Assembly: GCF_010731775.1 (NCBI RefSeq)
Contig: NZ_AP022590.1
Span: 2,232,001-2,296,000 of the forward strand
Source of the DNA: Mycobacterium mantenii
Lineage (GTDB): Bacteria > Actinomycetota > Actinomycetes > Mycobacteriales > Mycobacteriaceae
DNA: 64,000 nucleotides
Direction of reading: 5' to 3'
Below are positions 16,701 to 26,120 of the stretch, one piece after another (position 1 is the stretch's first letter; every line of letters begins with the position of its first letter). The position numbers were made by a program, and so were the translations under genes. The notes below the pieces were generated by a model. That model was not told the DNA's origin, made no database searches, and saw only the letters and a program-made list of their open reading frames with translations.

Positions 16701-17369
16701 CAGGTCCGCCGGGCGGATGGCGGTCGAATCCGCGGACAGATCCGCCAGCACCCCGCCGTCAGCGAAGTCGTCCGGGCCGGTGTAGGCGCGCGTGAGATCG
16801 GCGAAGAACGGTGCCCACGAGCCGTCGTCCCACGCGATGTGGTGGGCGGTGATCAGCAGCATCAGTTCGTCGTCGGCCATGCGCGTCACCGTGACGCGCA
16901 GCGGTGAATCCTTGCTCAGGTCGAAGGGCCGGCGAAAGTCCCGCTGCGCCAGCACATCCAGCCGAAGCCGGCGCGCCTGATCGGTCAGCCCGGCCAGGTC
17001 GTGCTCGGCCCAGTCGGGCCGCAGCTCCGCGCGGATCACCGGATGCGGGTCGCCCGCATCGTCGGCGTCATACGTCGTGTGCAGCACCGGCTGCCGCGCG
17101 GCCACGGCGTCGACCGCACGGTGCAACCGCGCGGTGTCGACGTCGCCCGAGAGGCGGTAGGAGACACAGATGTTGAGCAACGCGCTGTCGGGATCGACGG
17201 ACTGCACGAACCACATCCGGTGCTGCCCGACCGACATGCGTGGCCGCTCGCCGGCCACCACGGGCGGCGCGTCCGTCGTCCTGGCCAGGCCGCGTTCAGC
17301 GAGCTTGCGGCGCAGTAATTCCAGGCGCTCATCGTCGAGATGGGTGCTGACGCCGGTGGTGTCCGTCAC
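10794..17369 (-). CDS. mbtE: MbtE, two-module NRPS (C-A-T-C-A-T)
   Basis: A 2191-residue NRPS. Domains in order: C1 ([10 protein letters not shown] near 175), A1 (about 490-960; [14 protein letters not shown] near 625, SFDVSMGE retaining the key Asp), T1 ([10 protein letters not shown] near 1015), C2 (HHIASDHWS near 1208), A2 (about 1550-2060; [12 protein letters not shown] near 1708) and T2 ([10 protein letters not shown] near 2098). A2 is unusual: the A4 region reads TFLEGGMEM in place of FDxS, and the usual YGPTE is IGSTE. M. tuberculosis MbtE is, as I recall, 1682 residues, so this protein is about 500 longer. The start is the GTG at 17369, just past the mbtD stop. Its role is to extend the chain with acylated N-hydroxylysine. 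Confidence 0.92.
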
Positions 17370-17370
17370 G

Positions 17371-20300
17371 CTAGGAGTCCAACCTTTCTAGCATCGCGAG
17401 CGTTGAGTGGTGCGCGCCGTTGGCGGCGCCGGCGCGCTGGAACGACGGCGAAGCCGCGGATCCGCCGGTTGAGTCGGCGCGCAGCGCGTCGATCAGCTCG
17501 GCCACGGTGATGCCGCCGAGCATGCGGGACACCGGAACCGAGTTGCCTACCGTGCGGCGCAACCGCTTGCGTAAATCGAGTGCCAGCAACGAGTCCACAC
17601 CCAGGTCGATCAGGGACGCGCCCGGGTCGATCGACAGCGAATCGCCGAGGTGCAGCGTCGCGGCCAATTCGGCCCGCACGACGTCGGCTAGCGGCTTGGC
17701 GGCCGAAACATCGCGGTCCTCGCCCTCACCGGGGCGCCAGGCGCTGAACTGCATTGGCATGCCCTGGCTTTCAAAGAAAACTTGGAGCCGCTCGAAGTCT
17801 GCGTCGAAAACCAGGGGATCGCCGTCATAGCGGTACAGACTGGCCTCGATCGCCTGCTCCGGCTCCATTGCCACCAGTCCGGAGCGTTCGGTGCGGGTGA
17901 TCTCGTCGCCCACCACTACCCCGGCGCCCTGCCACAGGCCCCAGCGGATCGCCGTGCAGTCGCGGCCCGCAGCGCGCAACTGGGCGACCAGCACGTCCAA
18001 CATCCGGTTGGACGCCGCGTATGCCGCGTGCCCATGGCCGCCCCAGACCCCGAACACCGAAGAGCAGGCCAGGATTCGGCAGTCCTGCCGCAGCGGCCAC
18101 ACGTCGGCCAGCACCGCCAATCCGTGGACCTTGGCCGCGCATACCGCCGCCACCCCCGACCCGGTCAGGTCGGCATGCGAGCGCGCCTGCGCGATGCCGG
18201 CGGTGTGAATCAGCAGGGACGCGCCCGAACCCGCATGGCGGGCGGCGACGGCGGCCAGCGCGGTGCGGTCGGTGATATCGCACCGCGGAGCAACCACTTC
18301 GGCGTCGTGCCGGTCGGCGAACTCGCGCAGCGCGGCCGGATCAACGCCGCCGCGGCTCAACAGGGTGATGGTTCGGGCGCCGCGGTCCAGGCAATAGCGG
18401 GCGTACTGCAGTCCGATAGCTCCGCTGCCCCCGGTGATCACCACGTTGTCAAGGGCGGCGGCATCGAGCGGTCGCGGGGCTGCCGATTCGCGGCACGGGC
18501 GGAACGCCCGGACGTGGCGGCGCGGTGATCCGGTGCCCCGCAACGCGACCTCCGCCGCGTCGCCGAGCAGCACGTCGACGACGGCCCGTGCCGTGGCGGT
18601 ATCGACGTCGCGGTGCTCGAGGTCGAGATGCCCGAAGGCCTGGTCGGGGAATTCGAAGCCGACGCTGCGATGCATGCCCGCCAGCGCCGCCTGCGCCGGA
18701 GAGACGGCGGAGTCGTCCCGGCCGACCTGTTCGGCACCGGCGGTGAGCAACCAGACTGCCCGGCATCGGGGGCCGATGAGCGCGGGGTAATCGGGAAGGC
18801 CCGCATCGGGGCGGTCGGCGATCTGCTCGATTGCGGAGGTGGCGTCGAGCTGATCCAGTTCGGGGGCGACGATTGCGAGAATTTCCGCCTCGTTCGGTGG
18901 CACCGGTCGGCAGCCACTCTGTGCCGCAACGGCATCGGCGAGGGTCTGCGTCAGCGGGCCCGCACCAAACAAGCCGATGTCACGCGCGGACGCTTTCGAC
19001 GTGATCGGCGCCGTCGCCGGCTGCCAGTCCTCGACGGCCACCGTGAGTGCCGGCGTGGGTGCTGTTTCGGTGACTCGCTGCGGTGCCACCCACAGGTGCA
19101 CCGCGCGCATCGGCGCGTTCGGGAACGCCCGCAGCGCGGGGCGGTCGGCCGTCGGGGCCGCGTCGCTCCAGCTGCAGCCGGGGTCGGCGGTCGCGATCGC
19201 GGCGAGGCTCGCCGACAACGAATCGGTGATGGATCGGTCGCGATGCCCCGACCCGACGATGACGGTCGACTCGTCGTCGGCGATGTCACCCAGCGGGTAC
19301 AGCAATGACGGGTGCGCCGAAAGCTCCACGAAGGCGTCGGCCCCGCAGGTGCGGGCACGCCGTACGGCGAGATCGAATCGCACTGTACCGCATAGGTTTT
19401 CGTACCAGTACCCAGAGAAGTCGGTCGCCTCGCCCACCTCGGTGCCCAGCGTGGAGCCGACAAACCGCACCGGCCCGTCCCGGAAGGCCGACTTCGGGGT
19501 CAGCTCGGCCAGGGCGGCGCGCAACGGCCGCAGCGCGCTGGTGTGTCCGGGATAGTCGACGGACAGTTGCTGGCTAAAGATCCCCCGCTGTTGAGCCAGC
19601 CGCACCGCGGCGGCGACCGCCTGGTGATCGCCGGCGACCACGGTCGATGACGGCCCGTTGACCGCCGACACTTCCAGCCAGCCCGGCGTCGCGGCGAGCA
19701 GCGACTCCGCGGTTTCGAGGCCGGTGCCGAGCACCGCCATCGCATAGCGGCCGGTCAGCTGGTCGACGACGGTGGCGCGCGCGACCACCAAAGCGACCGC
19801 GGCCGGCAGCGAAATCGTCCCGGCCACATGGGCCGCCGCCACCTCGCCGAGGCTGTGACCGATGGTGATGTCGGGCAGCACCCCATAAGAACGCCATGCT
19901 TCGGCCAGGCTCACCGCGTGGGTGAACTGCGCGCCCTGGATCTCGGGGCGTGACCAGCTCCGCTCGTCGTCGCCCACCAGATAGGGCAGCGGGGAGGGGA
20001 ATCCGGCGGATGCGAACGCTCGCGTGCACTCCTCGGCGGCCTCCCGGTAGGCCGGTATCCGTTGGTACGCACCGGCTCCCATCGCCTGCCATTGATTGCC
20101 CTGGCCCGGGAACACGAACGCGATGCGCGGGGATGTCGTCCTCGCGGAGCGCGAGACCAGCTCGTGCTCCTCGCCGCGAGCGATCGCCGACAGCCCGGCG
20201 ACGAGTTCGGTGCTGTCCGCGGCTCGCACCACCGCGCGATGGCGTCGCGGCCGGCGCAACCGCAGCAGGGTGGCGGCGACGCCGGCGGTGAGCTCGGCCG

Positions 20301-20421
20301 AGTCGTCGACGCGGCCCAGGTAGTCGATGATCGCCGCGGCTTCCCGGCGGATCAGCTCGGGGTCGTTGGCGCTGAGCAGCACCGGGATGCGCCCGTCCGG
20401 CAGGCCACGGGTGAGCATCAC
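17371..20421 (-). CDS. mbtD: MbtD, polyketide synthase (AT-KR-ACP)
   Basis: A 1016-residue PKS subunit. An acyltransferase (FPGQGNQW near 105, active-site GHSLGE near 190), a long linker, a ketoreductase with Rossmann motif VVITGGSGAIG near 660, and an acyl carrier domain (DLGVDSLLAL near 943) can be seen. With MbtC it adds the reduced two-carbon ketide that becomes the hydroxyacid ester unit of mycobactin. The AT has VDYPGHT where malonyl- or methylmalonyl-specific ATs carry (H/Y)A(F/S)H, so its specificity cannot be read simply. The start at ATG 20421 overlaps the mbtC stop (ATGA). Confidence 0.94.
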   Translation of the reverse strand: MMLTRGLPDGRIPVLLSANDPELIRREAAAIIDYLGRVDDSAELTAGVAATLLRLRRPRRHRAVVRAADSTELVAGLSAIARGEEHELVSRSARTTSPRIAFVFPGQGNQWQAMGAGAYQRIPAYREAAEECTRAFASAGFPSPLPYLVGDDERSWSRPEIQGAQFTHAVSLAEAWRSYGVLPDITIGHSLGEVAAAHVAGTISLPAAVALVVARATVVDQLTGRYAMAVLGTGLETAESLLAATPGWLEVSAVNGPSSTVVAGDHQAVAAAVRLAQQRGIFSQQLSVDYPGHTSALRPLRAALAELTPKSAFRDGPVRFVGSTLGTEVGEATDFSGYWYENLCGTVRFDLAVRRARTCGADAFVELSAHPSLLYPLGDIADDESTVIVGSGHRDRSITDSLSASLAAIATADPGCSWSDAAPTADRPALRAFPNAPMRAVHLWVAPQRVTETAPTPALTVAVEDWQPATAPITSKASARDIGLFGAGPLTQTLADAVAAQSGCRPVPPNEAEILAIVAPELDQLDATSAIEQIADRPDAGLPDYPALIGPRCRAVWLLTAGAEQVGRDDSAVSPAQAALAGMHRSVGFEFPDQAFGHLDLEHRDVDTATARAVVDVLLGDAAEVALRGTGSPRRHVRAFRPCRESAAPRPLDAAALDNVVITGGSGAIGLQYARYCLDRGARTITLLSRGGVDPAALREFADRHDAEVVAPRCDITDRTALAAVAARHAGSGASLLIHTAGIAQARSHADLTGSGVAAVCAAKVHGLAVLADVWPLRQDCRILACSSVFGVWGGHGHAAYAASNRMLDVLVAQLRAAGRDCTAIRWGLWQGAGVVVGDEITRTERSGLVAMEPEQAIEASLYRYDGDPLVFDADFERLQVFFESQGMPMQFSAWRPGEGEDRDVSAAKPLADVVRAELAATLHLGDSLSIDPGASLIDLGVDSLLALDLRKRLRRTVGNSVPVSRMLGGITVAELIDALRADSTGGSAASPSFQRAGAANGAHHSTLAMLERLDS

Positions 20422-21758
20422 GCGACCTCCGGGATGGAGACGATCAGGTGTGCGTTAGTGCCGGCGATCCCGAACGCGGACGCCGCGGCGGTGCGCTGCC
20501 CGTCGACGGCCGGCCACGGTGTCAGGGTCTGAGCAAGTCGCAAACCTTGTTTCTCCCAATCGATTTCGGGGCTGGCATCGTCGGCGTGCAGGGTGGGCGG
20601 GACGGCGCCGTGTTCGGCCGAGACCAGCACCTTGGCCAGGCCCAGCGCGCCGGCGGCGGCCAATGAGTGGCCCACGTTGGATTTCACCGAACCCAGCAAC
20701 GCTCCGGCGCCGAATTCGGTATCACCGTAGGTCTGGGCGAGCGAGCGCAACTCGGTCCGGTCGCCGAGGCGGGTGCCCGTGCCATGGCCCTCGATCATCT
20801 GCACCTCGGCGGGCTTGATCCCGGCCTGGCTGATGGCCCGCTGGAAGAGCCGGACCTGGGCAGCACCGCTGGGAGCGCTCAGCCCGGCGCTGCGCCCGTC
20901 CTGATTCATGGCGGTGGCCCGCACCTCGGCCACGATCTGCCTACCCGCGCGCAACGCGGCCGATTTGCGTTGCAGCACAAACATCGCCGCCCCCTCGGCC
21001 CACACGGTTCCGCTGGCCTGCGCGCTGTAGGGGCGGCAGTATCCGTCGTCGGAAAGCGCGTGTTGTTTGGAGAATTCGACGAAGAAGCCCGGCGAGCCCA
21101 GCACGTTGACCCCGCCCGCGATGGCCAGATCGCAGTCGCCGTTCTGCAGGGAGCGCACCGCGACATGGAAGGCCACCAACGCGGACGCGCACGAGGAATC
21201 CAGGGTCAGTGCCGGACCGGTCAGACCCAGCGTGTAGGCGATGCGGCCTGAGATCACGCTGAGTGCGGTGCCGGCGAGCAGATGACCGCTGTGTTCGGAG
21301 AACCGGGCCATTTCGGGTCCGTAGCCGGTGGCCGAGGCGCCGACGAAGCAGCCGACCTCGTGCCCGGCAAGGTCGTCGGGGTTGATGCCGCTGTTCTCGC
21401 AGGCGCGCCAGGCTACCCGAAGCGCCACCCGCTGCTGCGGATCCATCACGACGGCCTCGCGGGGTGAGATGCCGAAGAACTCTGGGTCGAATGTGGTTGC
21501 CCCGTCCAAGAATCCACCGCGGTCATGAATCTCTTTGAAGCCGTTGCGCCGCGACCCGGCGAGCAGTTCGCGCACCGCCCAACCGCGGTCGGTGGGAAAC
21601 GGGCCCAGCGCCTCGCGGCCGTGCGCCAGCAGATCCCAATAAGCCTCGGCGGTTTCGATGCCGCCGGGCGCCTCCACACCCATCCCCACGATCACCACCG
21701 GATCGGAGCCCTCAGCGTCAAGGCCCCTGCCAAAAGAACTGTCAGACATCGAGGTCAC
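20418..21758 (-). CDS. mbtC: MbtC, stand-alone ketosynthase
   Basis: A 446-residue beta-ketoacyl synthase that works in trans with MbtD. The catalytic Cys is in LDSSCASALVAF, the first His in EGHGTGTRLGD and the second in KSNVGHSLAAAG. The likely start is the GTG at 21758, which overlaps the mbtT stop (GTGA); an ATG at 21749 is an alternative only three codons in. Its size matches M. tuberculosis MbtC, which also lacks AT and ACP domains. Confidence 0.94.
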   Translation of the reverse strand: MTSMSDSSFGRGLDAEGSDPVVIVGMGVEAPGGIETAEAYWDLLAHGREALGPFPTDRGWAVRELLAGSRRNGFKEIHDRGGFLDGATTFDPEFFGISPREAVVMDPQQRVALRVAWRACENSGINPDDLAGHEVGCFVGASATGYGPEMARFSEHSGHLLAGTALSVISGRIAYTLGLTGPALTLDSSCASALVAFHVAVRSLQNGDCDLAIAGGVNVLGSPGFFVEFSKQHALSDDGYCRPYSAQASGTVWAEGAAMFVLQRKSAALRAGRQIVAEVRATAMNQDGRSAGLSAPSGAAQVRLFQRAISQAGIKPAEVQMIEGHGTGTRLGDRTELRSLAQTYGDTEFGAGALLGSVKSNVGHSLAAAGALGLAKVLVSAEHGAVPPTLHADDASPEIDWEKQGLRLAQTLTPWPAVDGQRTAAASAFGIAGTNAHLIVSIPEVA

Positions 21759-22516
21759 CCGGCATTCACCTGCGCGGCGATCGCCTCGACGTGGTCATAG
21801 ACGTAAAAGTGCCCGCCGTCATATAGCGACACGGCGAAGGACCCGGCGGTGTGCCTTTCCCACTGCCGCAGCACGCCGGCGGCGATGCGGTGGTCATGGT
21901 GGCCGCCCAGCACGTGAATATCGGCGCCAATGCGGACATCGGGGCTGGGGTCATACCCATTGAAGGCCTGGTAGTCGGCGCGCACCGCGGTGGTCAGCAG
22001 TTCGGAAAACTCTTCGTCGGCAAGCAGTTCGGGGTCGGTACCACCCAAGTCGGCGATATCGGCCAGCACCCCGTCGTCACTGGTCGGCAGCTCGGGCATG
22101 TCGACCACGACGCAGGGCGGCGGGCCCGCCGAAACCCAGAGCTTCCGCACAGTCGTGCCGTGCACTTCGGCGACGCGGGCGAACTCGAAGGCGACGACGG
22201 CGCCCATGCTGTGCCCGAACAACTTCAGCGGTGCGACGCCGGGCCATGGTGCGGCCTGAAAAAGGCTGACGGCCAGATCGTGCACGCTGTCGTGCGCGGG
22301 TTCGCTGAGCCGGTCGGCCCGTTGCGGGTACTGCACGATGTAGGTGTCGTTGCCCGCGGCCAGCGCCGCGGCCAATACCCGATAGCTTGCGGCGGCCGCG
22401 CCGGCATGCGGGAATACCACGGTGGCGCCGGCGGATGGCTGGTTGCCGCGGCCCGGGGTCAGCTTGATCCAGGACGGGAACGCGGCGGACACGATGATCA
22501 GGTTATTGAATGTCAT
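21755..22516 (-). CDS. mbtT: MbtT, discrete (type II) thioesterase
   Basis: A 253-residue alpha/beta hydrolase of the NRPS thioesterase family. The nucleophile elbow is FGHSMGAVVAFEFA, preceded by FPHAGAAAASY at the N-terminus, with a catalytic His in YDGGHFYV near the C-terminus. It sits between mbtB and mbtC. In M. tuberculosis the corresponding thioesterase domain is fused to the end of MbtB, whereas other mycobacteria such as M. smegmatis keep a separate mbtT. The likely role is removal of stalled intermediates or help with chain release. The start at ATG 22516 is 8 bases beyond the mbtB stop. Confidence 0.88.
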   Translation of the reverse strand: MTFNNLIIVSAAFPSWIKLTPGRGNQPSAGATVVFPHAGAAAASYRVLAAALAAGNDTYIVQYPQRADRLSEPAHDSVHDLAVSLFQAAPWPGVAPLKLFGHSMGAVVAFEFARVAEVHGTTVRKLWVSAGPPPCVVVDMPELPTSDDGVLADIADLGGTDPELLADEEFSELLTTAVRADYQAFNGYDPSPDVRIGADIHVLGGHHDHRIAAGVLRQWERHTAGSFAVSLYDGGHFYVYDHVEAIAAQVNAG

Positions 22517-22524
22517 TGTGCCGT

Positions 22525-25500
22525 CTATAATTTCGTGGATTCGTGAGAGGCCGCCAGAACCGATTCGGCGTCCATGCCGATCACCTCCAGATACAGCTCC
22601 GCGACTTGGTCGAGCCGGCCGGGTTCGTCTTCGGCGGCGTTGAGCACCGTGGCCAGCGCCGACACCGTCCGGTTGGCGAAGATGTCGGCGACCATGACGT
22701 CCGGTGCGTCCAGCCACGCCCGAATTCGCGCCACCGCCTGGGTGGCGAGCACCGAATCACCACCGAGCGCGAAGAAGTCATCGTCGACGCCGACGTTTTC
22801 CCGGGCGAGCAGATCGCAGACGATCATTACCAATGCGGATTCCAAGGGCGTCGACGGCGCGCGGTGGCCCGGCCGTTGCGATCGCGAGACGGCGGCTTCC
22901 AATTCGCGTGTGACGGCCCGGCGGTCGAGCTTTCCCGCATCGGTGAAGCCGATCCGCTCCACCACCGTGATGTCGCGCGGAACCATGTGCGCGGGCACAA
23001 GGTTGCCAAGCGACTGCCGGATCCGCTCGGCGGTCAGCGAGGTGGCGTCGGTGCACACCTGCGCGGCCAGCACGTCGGATTCCCCGGACACGGCGATCAG
23101 CGCGGCCACCGCCGTCCGCACCCCGGGCACGCGCCGCAGCGCCGTCTCGATCTCGCCCAACTCGACGCGATACCCGCTGATCTTGACGCGGTGGTCGGCG
23201 CGGCCGACGAATTCCAGGATGCCGTCCGGCCAGTAGCGCACTAAATCGCCAGTGCGATACCAGATTCGGCCGTCATGTTCGACAAAGCGTTCGGCGGTGA
23301 GGTCGGGACGCCCGCGGTAGCCGCGCGCGATGCCGCGGCCGGACACCCAAAATTCGCCGGGGACCCAGTCGGGACAGTCGGCGCCGGTGTCGTCGACGAC
23401 GCGGCAGGCGTTGTTGGGCAGCGGAACGCCGAAGGGCAAGGCCGTCCAGGCCTCCGGTATCGCCTCCGTCACCTCGAAAATGGTGTTGTGCACCGGGGTT
23501 TCGGTCGCGCCGCCGAGGCCCGCGAAACGCAGGTTGGGTGCTTCGGCTTGGAGGCGGCGCACCACTTCGGGTCGGACCCAGTCGCCGCCGGTGGGGATCA
23601 CCCGCACCGAGGACAGCCGCCCGGCGCCGACTTCGATCAGCATCTCCAGCCAGCCGGGCATGAAGTGGAGCACGGTGACCCGGTGTGTGTCGATGAGCCG
23701 GGCCCAGGCGTCGGGATCCCGGCGCTGCGTTTCGTCGACCACCACGACGGCCCCGCCGGTCCGCAGGGTGACGAACACGTCCATCACCGAGATGTCGCCT
23801 TCCAACGTCGACAGGGCCAGGCATCGATCCGCGGGGCCGATCTCGAAGTGGCGGCCGATGAATTCGACGGTGTTCATCGCGGCGTCGTGGGTGACCTCGA
23901 CGCCCTTGGGTTCCCCGGTCGAGCCGGACGTGAACAGCACGTAGGCGAGCTCGGCGGGATCGACTCTCGCACAGCTATTCTCGGCACGGGCGGGCGCGTC
24001 GCGAAGCACCTCCGCAAGCACCACCTCGTTCACCGGCACCGACAACCGTCGCTCCCCGCACACCAGGGCAAGGCTCACGCCGCCGAATTCGAGGATGCGC
24101 TGCGCGCGGTCGCGGGGCTGGTCGACGCCGATCGGCAGATAAACACCACCGACGGACAGGATGCCCAGCAACGCCGGAATCTGTTCGGCGGTCTTCGGAC
24201 CCATCACCGCGACCGTGTCGCCGGCGGCGATCCCGGCCGCGCGCAGCGCCGCCGCCACCGCCAGCGCCTGGTCGCGCAGTTGTGCGTAGCTGAGGTCACC
24301 GGTGCTCGCGAACACCGCCGGGGCGTCGGGCTGCCGCTCGGCTTGCCGGAAGAACCCGTCGTGCAAGGCTTCTCCGCTGGGCTCGGCGGTGCGGGCGTTG
24401 GCCGCCGCGCGCACTGCGCGCTGCGCTTCCGGCAACGCCGCGCGGCCCGGCGCGTCCCATGCGTCGTCGGCGGAGGCCAACCGAAGCAGCTCGTCGATGT
24501 GGTGGGCGAACATGGCTTCGACGACGCCCGGGGGAAAGATACCTTCGCGCACATCCCAATTCACCAGAATGCCGCCGTCGAACTCGGTGACCTGGGCGTC
24601 GAGCAGCACCTGCGGCCCCTGGGAGATGATCCATTCCGGGGTGCCGAATTGGTCGGTCACGTCGCGGCTGAACAGTTCGCCGAGCCCCAGCGCGCTGGTG
24701 AACACCACCGGCGCGAGCACCTGGGTACCGCGATGACGGCTGAGGTCGCGCAGCACCGACAGCCCGGGATAGGCGGAATGGGCGGCGGCCGTGCGCATCG
24801 AGTCCTGCACCACCTGCGCCCGCGCGATCGCGGTGTCCGCCCCGGCGAGATCGACGTCGAGCAGCAGCGAGGAGGTGAAGTCACCCACCAACGAATCGAC
24901 GTCCGGGTGCACGGGCTGGCGCCCGAACAACGGGACGTTCAACAGAAAACGCGAAGTGGTCGACCAGCGGGCCAGGGTGTTGGCGAATCCGGCGGCCAGC
25001 GCCATCGCCGGGGTGATGCCGCGCGCCTGGGCGCGGGCGAACAGCGCGTCGCGGGTTTCCGGGTCCAACCAGTGCCAGCGTCGAGTGCTCCAATTCGAGC
25101 CCCGGCCACCGGTCGACGGTAGCGCCGGCGGGTCCGGCAGCTCCGCAAGGCGCTGTGCCCACCAGGCCCGGGCGTTCTCGCGCGCCGGTTGCGGCCCTGT
25201 GTCTTGGCCCTCGATCGCGTGGCGGTATCGCCGGTAGGTGTAGCGCAGCTCGGGGAGGTCGCGGCCGCGGTAGAGAGCCGCCAGGTCGGCCATCAGGGTG
25301 CGATAGCTCATGGCGTCGGCGGCCTGCATGTCCAGATCCACGTGCAGCCGCGACCGGTTGCCCGGTAGCAGCGTCACCGCCAGTTCGAACACGGCGCCGT
25401 CGAGTTGCTGGTGTGATTTGGCGTCGCGGATGGCGGCGAGCCGCCGCTCGACCTCGGCGGCGCTCAGCGATCGCAGGTCCTCGACGCCGACCGGGAAGTC

Positions 25501-26025
25501 GCCACTCTGGTCGGCCGGAGTGATGCGCTGGGTGCCGTCGGGCAGGAACTGCACCCGCAGCATCGGATGGCGCCGGGCCAGCGCGGCGGCCGCCGCGCGC
25601 AGGCGCTGCGCATCGATCGGGCCACCGTCGAACTCGACGTACAGGTGTCCGGCGACGCCCCCCAGCTGCTGGTTCTCGTGGCGGCCGACCCACATTGCGT
25701 GCTGCATCGGGGCCAGCGAAAACGGCTCGTGCTCCCCGGAACGCTCGGCATCGCCGGACCCCTCAGGAAACGTCTGCTGCTCGGCGCCGTTTCCGCCCGA
25801 CGAGACCAACCGGGCCCAGGCCTCGATGGTCGGCGTCTCGGCCAGCGTGGCGAAGTCGACGGCGATGCCCTGGCGGCGCCAGCGGCCGGCCAACGTCATG
25901 ATCCGGATGGAGTCCAGGCCCTGGCCGACGAGGTTGCTACCCGGCTGAACTGCATCGACGTCGACGCCGAGCAAGTCGGCCACCTCCGCCCGGATGTCCT
26001 CCGAGCGTGCCGAGGCGTGCACCAC
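22525..26025 (-). CDS. mbtB: MbtB, phenyloxazoline synthase (ArCP-Cy-A-T, no TE)
   Basis: About 1166 residues. An aryl carrier domain carries its phosphopantetheine Ser in GQGLDSIRIM (Ser39). A cyclisation domain has the DxxxxD signature (DLDMQAAD near 230). An adenylation domain (FTSGSTGEPKG near 700) is followed by a carrier domain ([10 protein letters not shown] near 1088). It joins salicylate to Ser/Thr and closes the hydroxyphenyl-oxazoline. It is some 250 residues shorter than M. tuberculosis MbtB because it lacks the C-terminal thioesterase, which is the separate mbtT. I chose the GTG at 26025 (MVHASARS) because GGGAGG lies just upstream. A GTG at 26046 would place coding sequence inside an IdeR box. 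Confidence 0.94.
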   Translation of the reverse strand: MVHASARSEDIRAEVADLLGVDVDAVQPGSNLVGQGLDSIRIMTLAGRWRRQGIAVDFATLAETPTIEAWARLVSSGGNGAEQQTFPEGSGDAERSGEHEPFSLAPMQHAMWVGRHENQQLGGVAGHLYVEFDGGPIDAQRLRAAAAALARRHPMLRVQFLPDGTQRITPADQSGDFPVGVEDLRSLSAAEVERRLAAIRDAKSHQQLDGAVFELAVTLLPGNRSRLHVDLDMQAADAMSYRTLMADLAALYRGRDLPELRYTYRRYRHAIEGQDTGPQPARENARAWWAQRLAELPDPPALPSTGGRGSNWSTRRWHWLDPETRDALFARAQARGITPAMALAAGFANTLARWSTTSRFLLNVPLFGRQPVHPDVDSLVGDFTSSLLLDVDLAGADTAIARAQVVQDSMRTAAAHSAYPGLSVLRDLSRHRGTQVLAPVVFTSALGLGELFSRDVTDQFGTPEWIISQGPQVLLDAQVTEFDGGILVNWDVREGIFPPGVVEAMFAHHIDELLRLASADDAWDAPGRAALPEAQRAVRAAANARTAEPSGEALHDGFFRQAERQPDAPAVFASTGDLSYAQLRDQALAVAAALRAAGIAAGDTVAVMGPKTAEQIPALLGILSVGGVYLPIGVDQPRDRAQRILEFGGVSLALVCGERRLSVPVNEVVLAEVLRDAPARAENSCARVDPAELAYVLFTSGSTGEPKGVEVTHDAAMNTVEFIGRHFEIGPADRCLALSTLEGDISVMDVFVTLRTGGAVVVVDETQRRDPDAWARLIDTHRVTVLHFMPGWLEMLIEVGAGRLSSVRVIPTGGDWVRPEVVRRLQAEAPNLRFAGLGGATETPVHNTIFEVTEAIPEAWTALPFGVPLPNNACRVVDDTGADCPDWVPGEFWVSGRGIARGYRGRPDLTAERFVEHDGRIWYRTGDLVRYWPDGILEFVGRADHRVKISGYRVELGEIETALRRVPGVRTAVAALIAVSGESDVLAAQVCTDATSLTAERIRQSLGNLVPAHMVPRDITVVERIGFTDAGKLDRRAVTRELEAAVSRSQRPGHRAPSTPLESALVMIVCDLLARENVGVDDDFFALGGDSVLATQAVARIRAWLDAPDVMVADIFANRTVSALATVLNAAEDEPGRLDQVAELYLEVIGMDAESVLAASHESTKL

Positions 26026-26039
26026 AGACCCTCCCTGAA

Positions 26040-26058
26040 TTAGCACAGGCTGCCCTAA
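26040..26058. promoter_or_regulatory. IdeR (iron) box 1
   Basis: TTAGCACAGGCTGCCCTAA matches the 19-base IdeR/DtxR consensus TTAGGTTAGSCTAACCTAA at 14 positions and is itself a near palindrome. It lies immediately upstream of mbtB. IdeR with Fe2+ represses mbt promoters in iron-replete mycobacteria. Confidence 0.85.
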
Positions 26059-26061
26059 TTT

Positions 26062-26080
26062 TTTGGTTACCCTATCCTTA
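26062..26080. promoter_or_regulatory. IdeR (iron) box 2
   Basis: TTTGGTTACCCTATCCTTA also matches the IdeR consensus at 14 of 19 positions. Its centre is 22 bases from that of box 1, about two helical turns. The arrangement would let dimers bind side by side and silence mbtB and mbtA from one divergent control region. Confidence 0.8.
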
Positions 26081-26120
26081 CTCCCTGCGTCCCGCTACTA
26101 CGCCCCCCGCCTAAGGAGCC

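Noticed and set aside
26025..26046. Upstream GTG start of mbtB at 26046
   Set aside because: It would put coding sequence inside IdeR box 1 and lacks a ribosome site, while GGGAGG stands just before the GTG at 26025.
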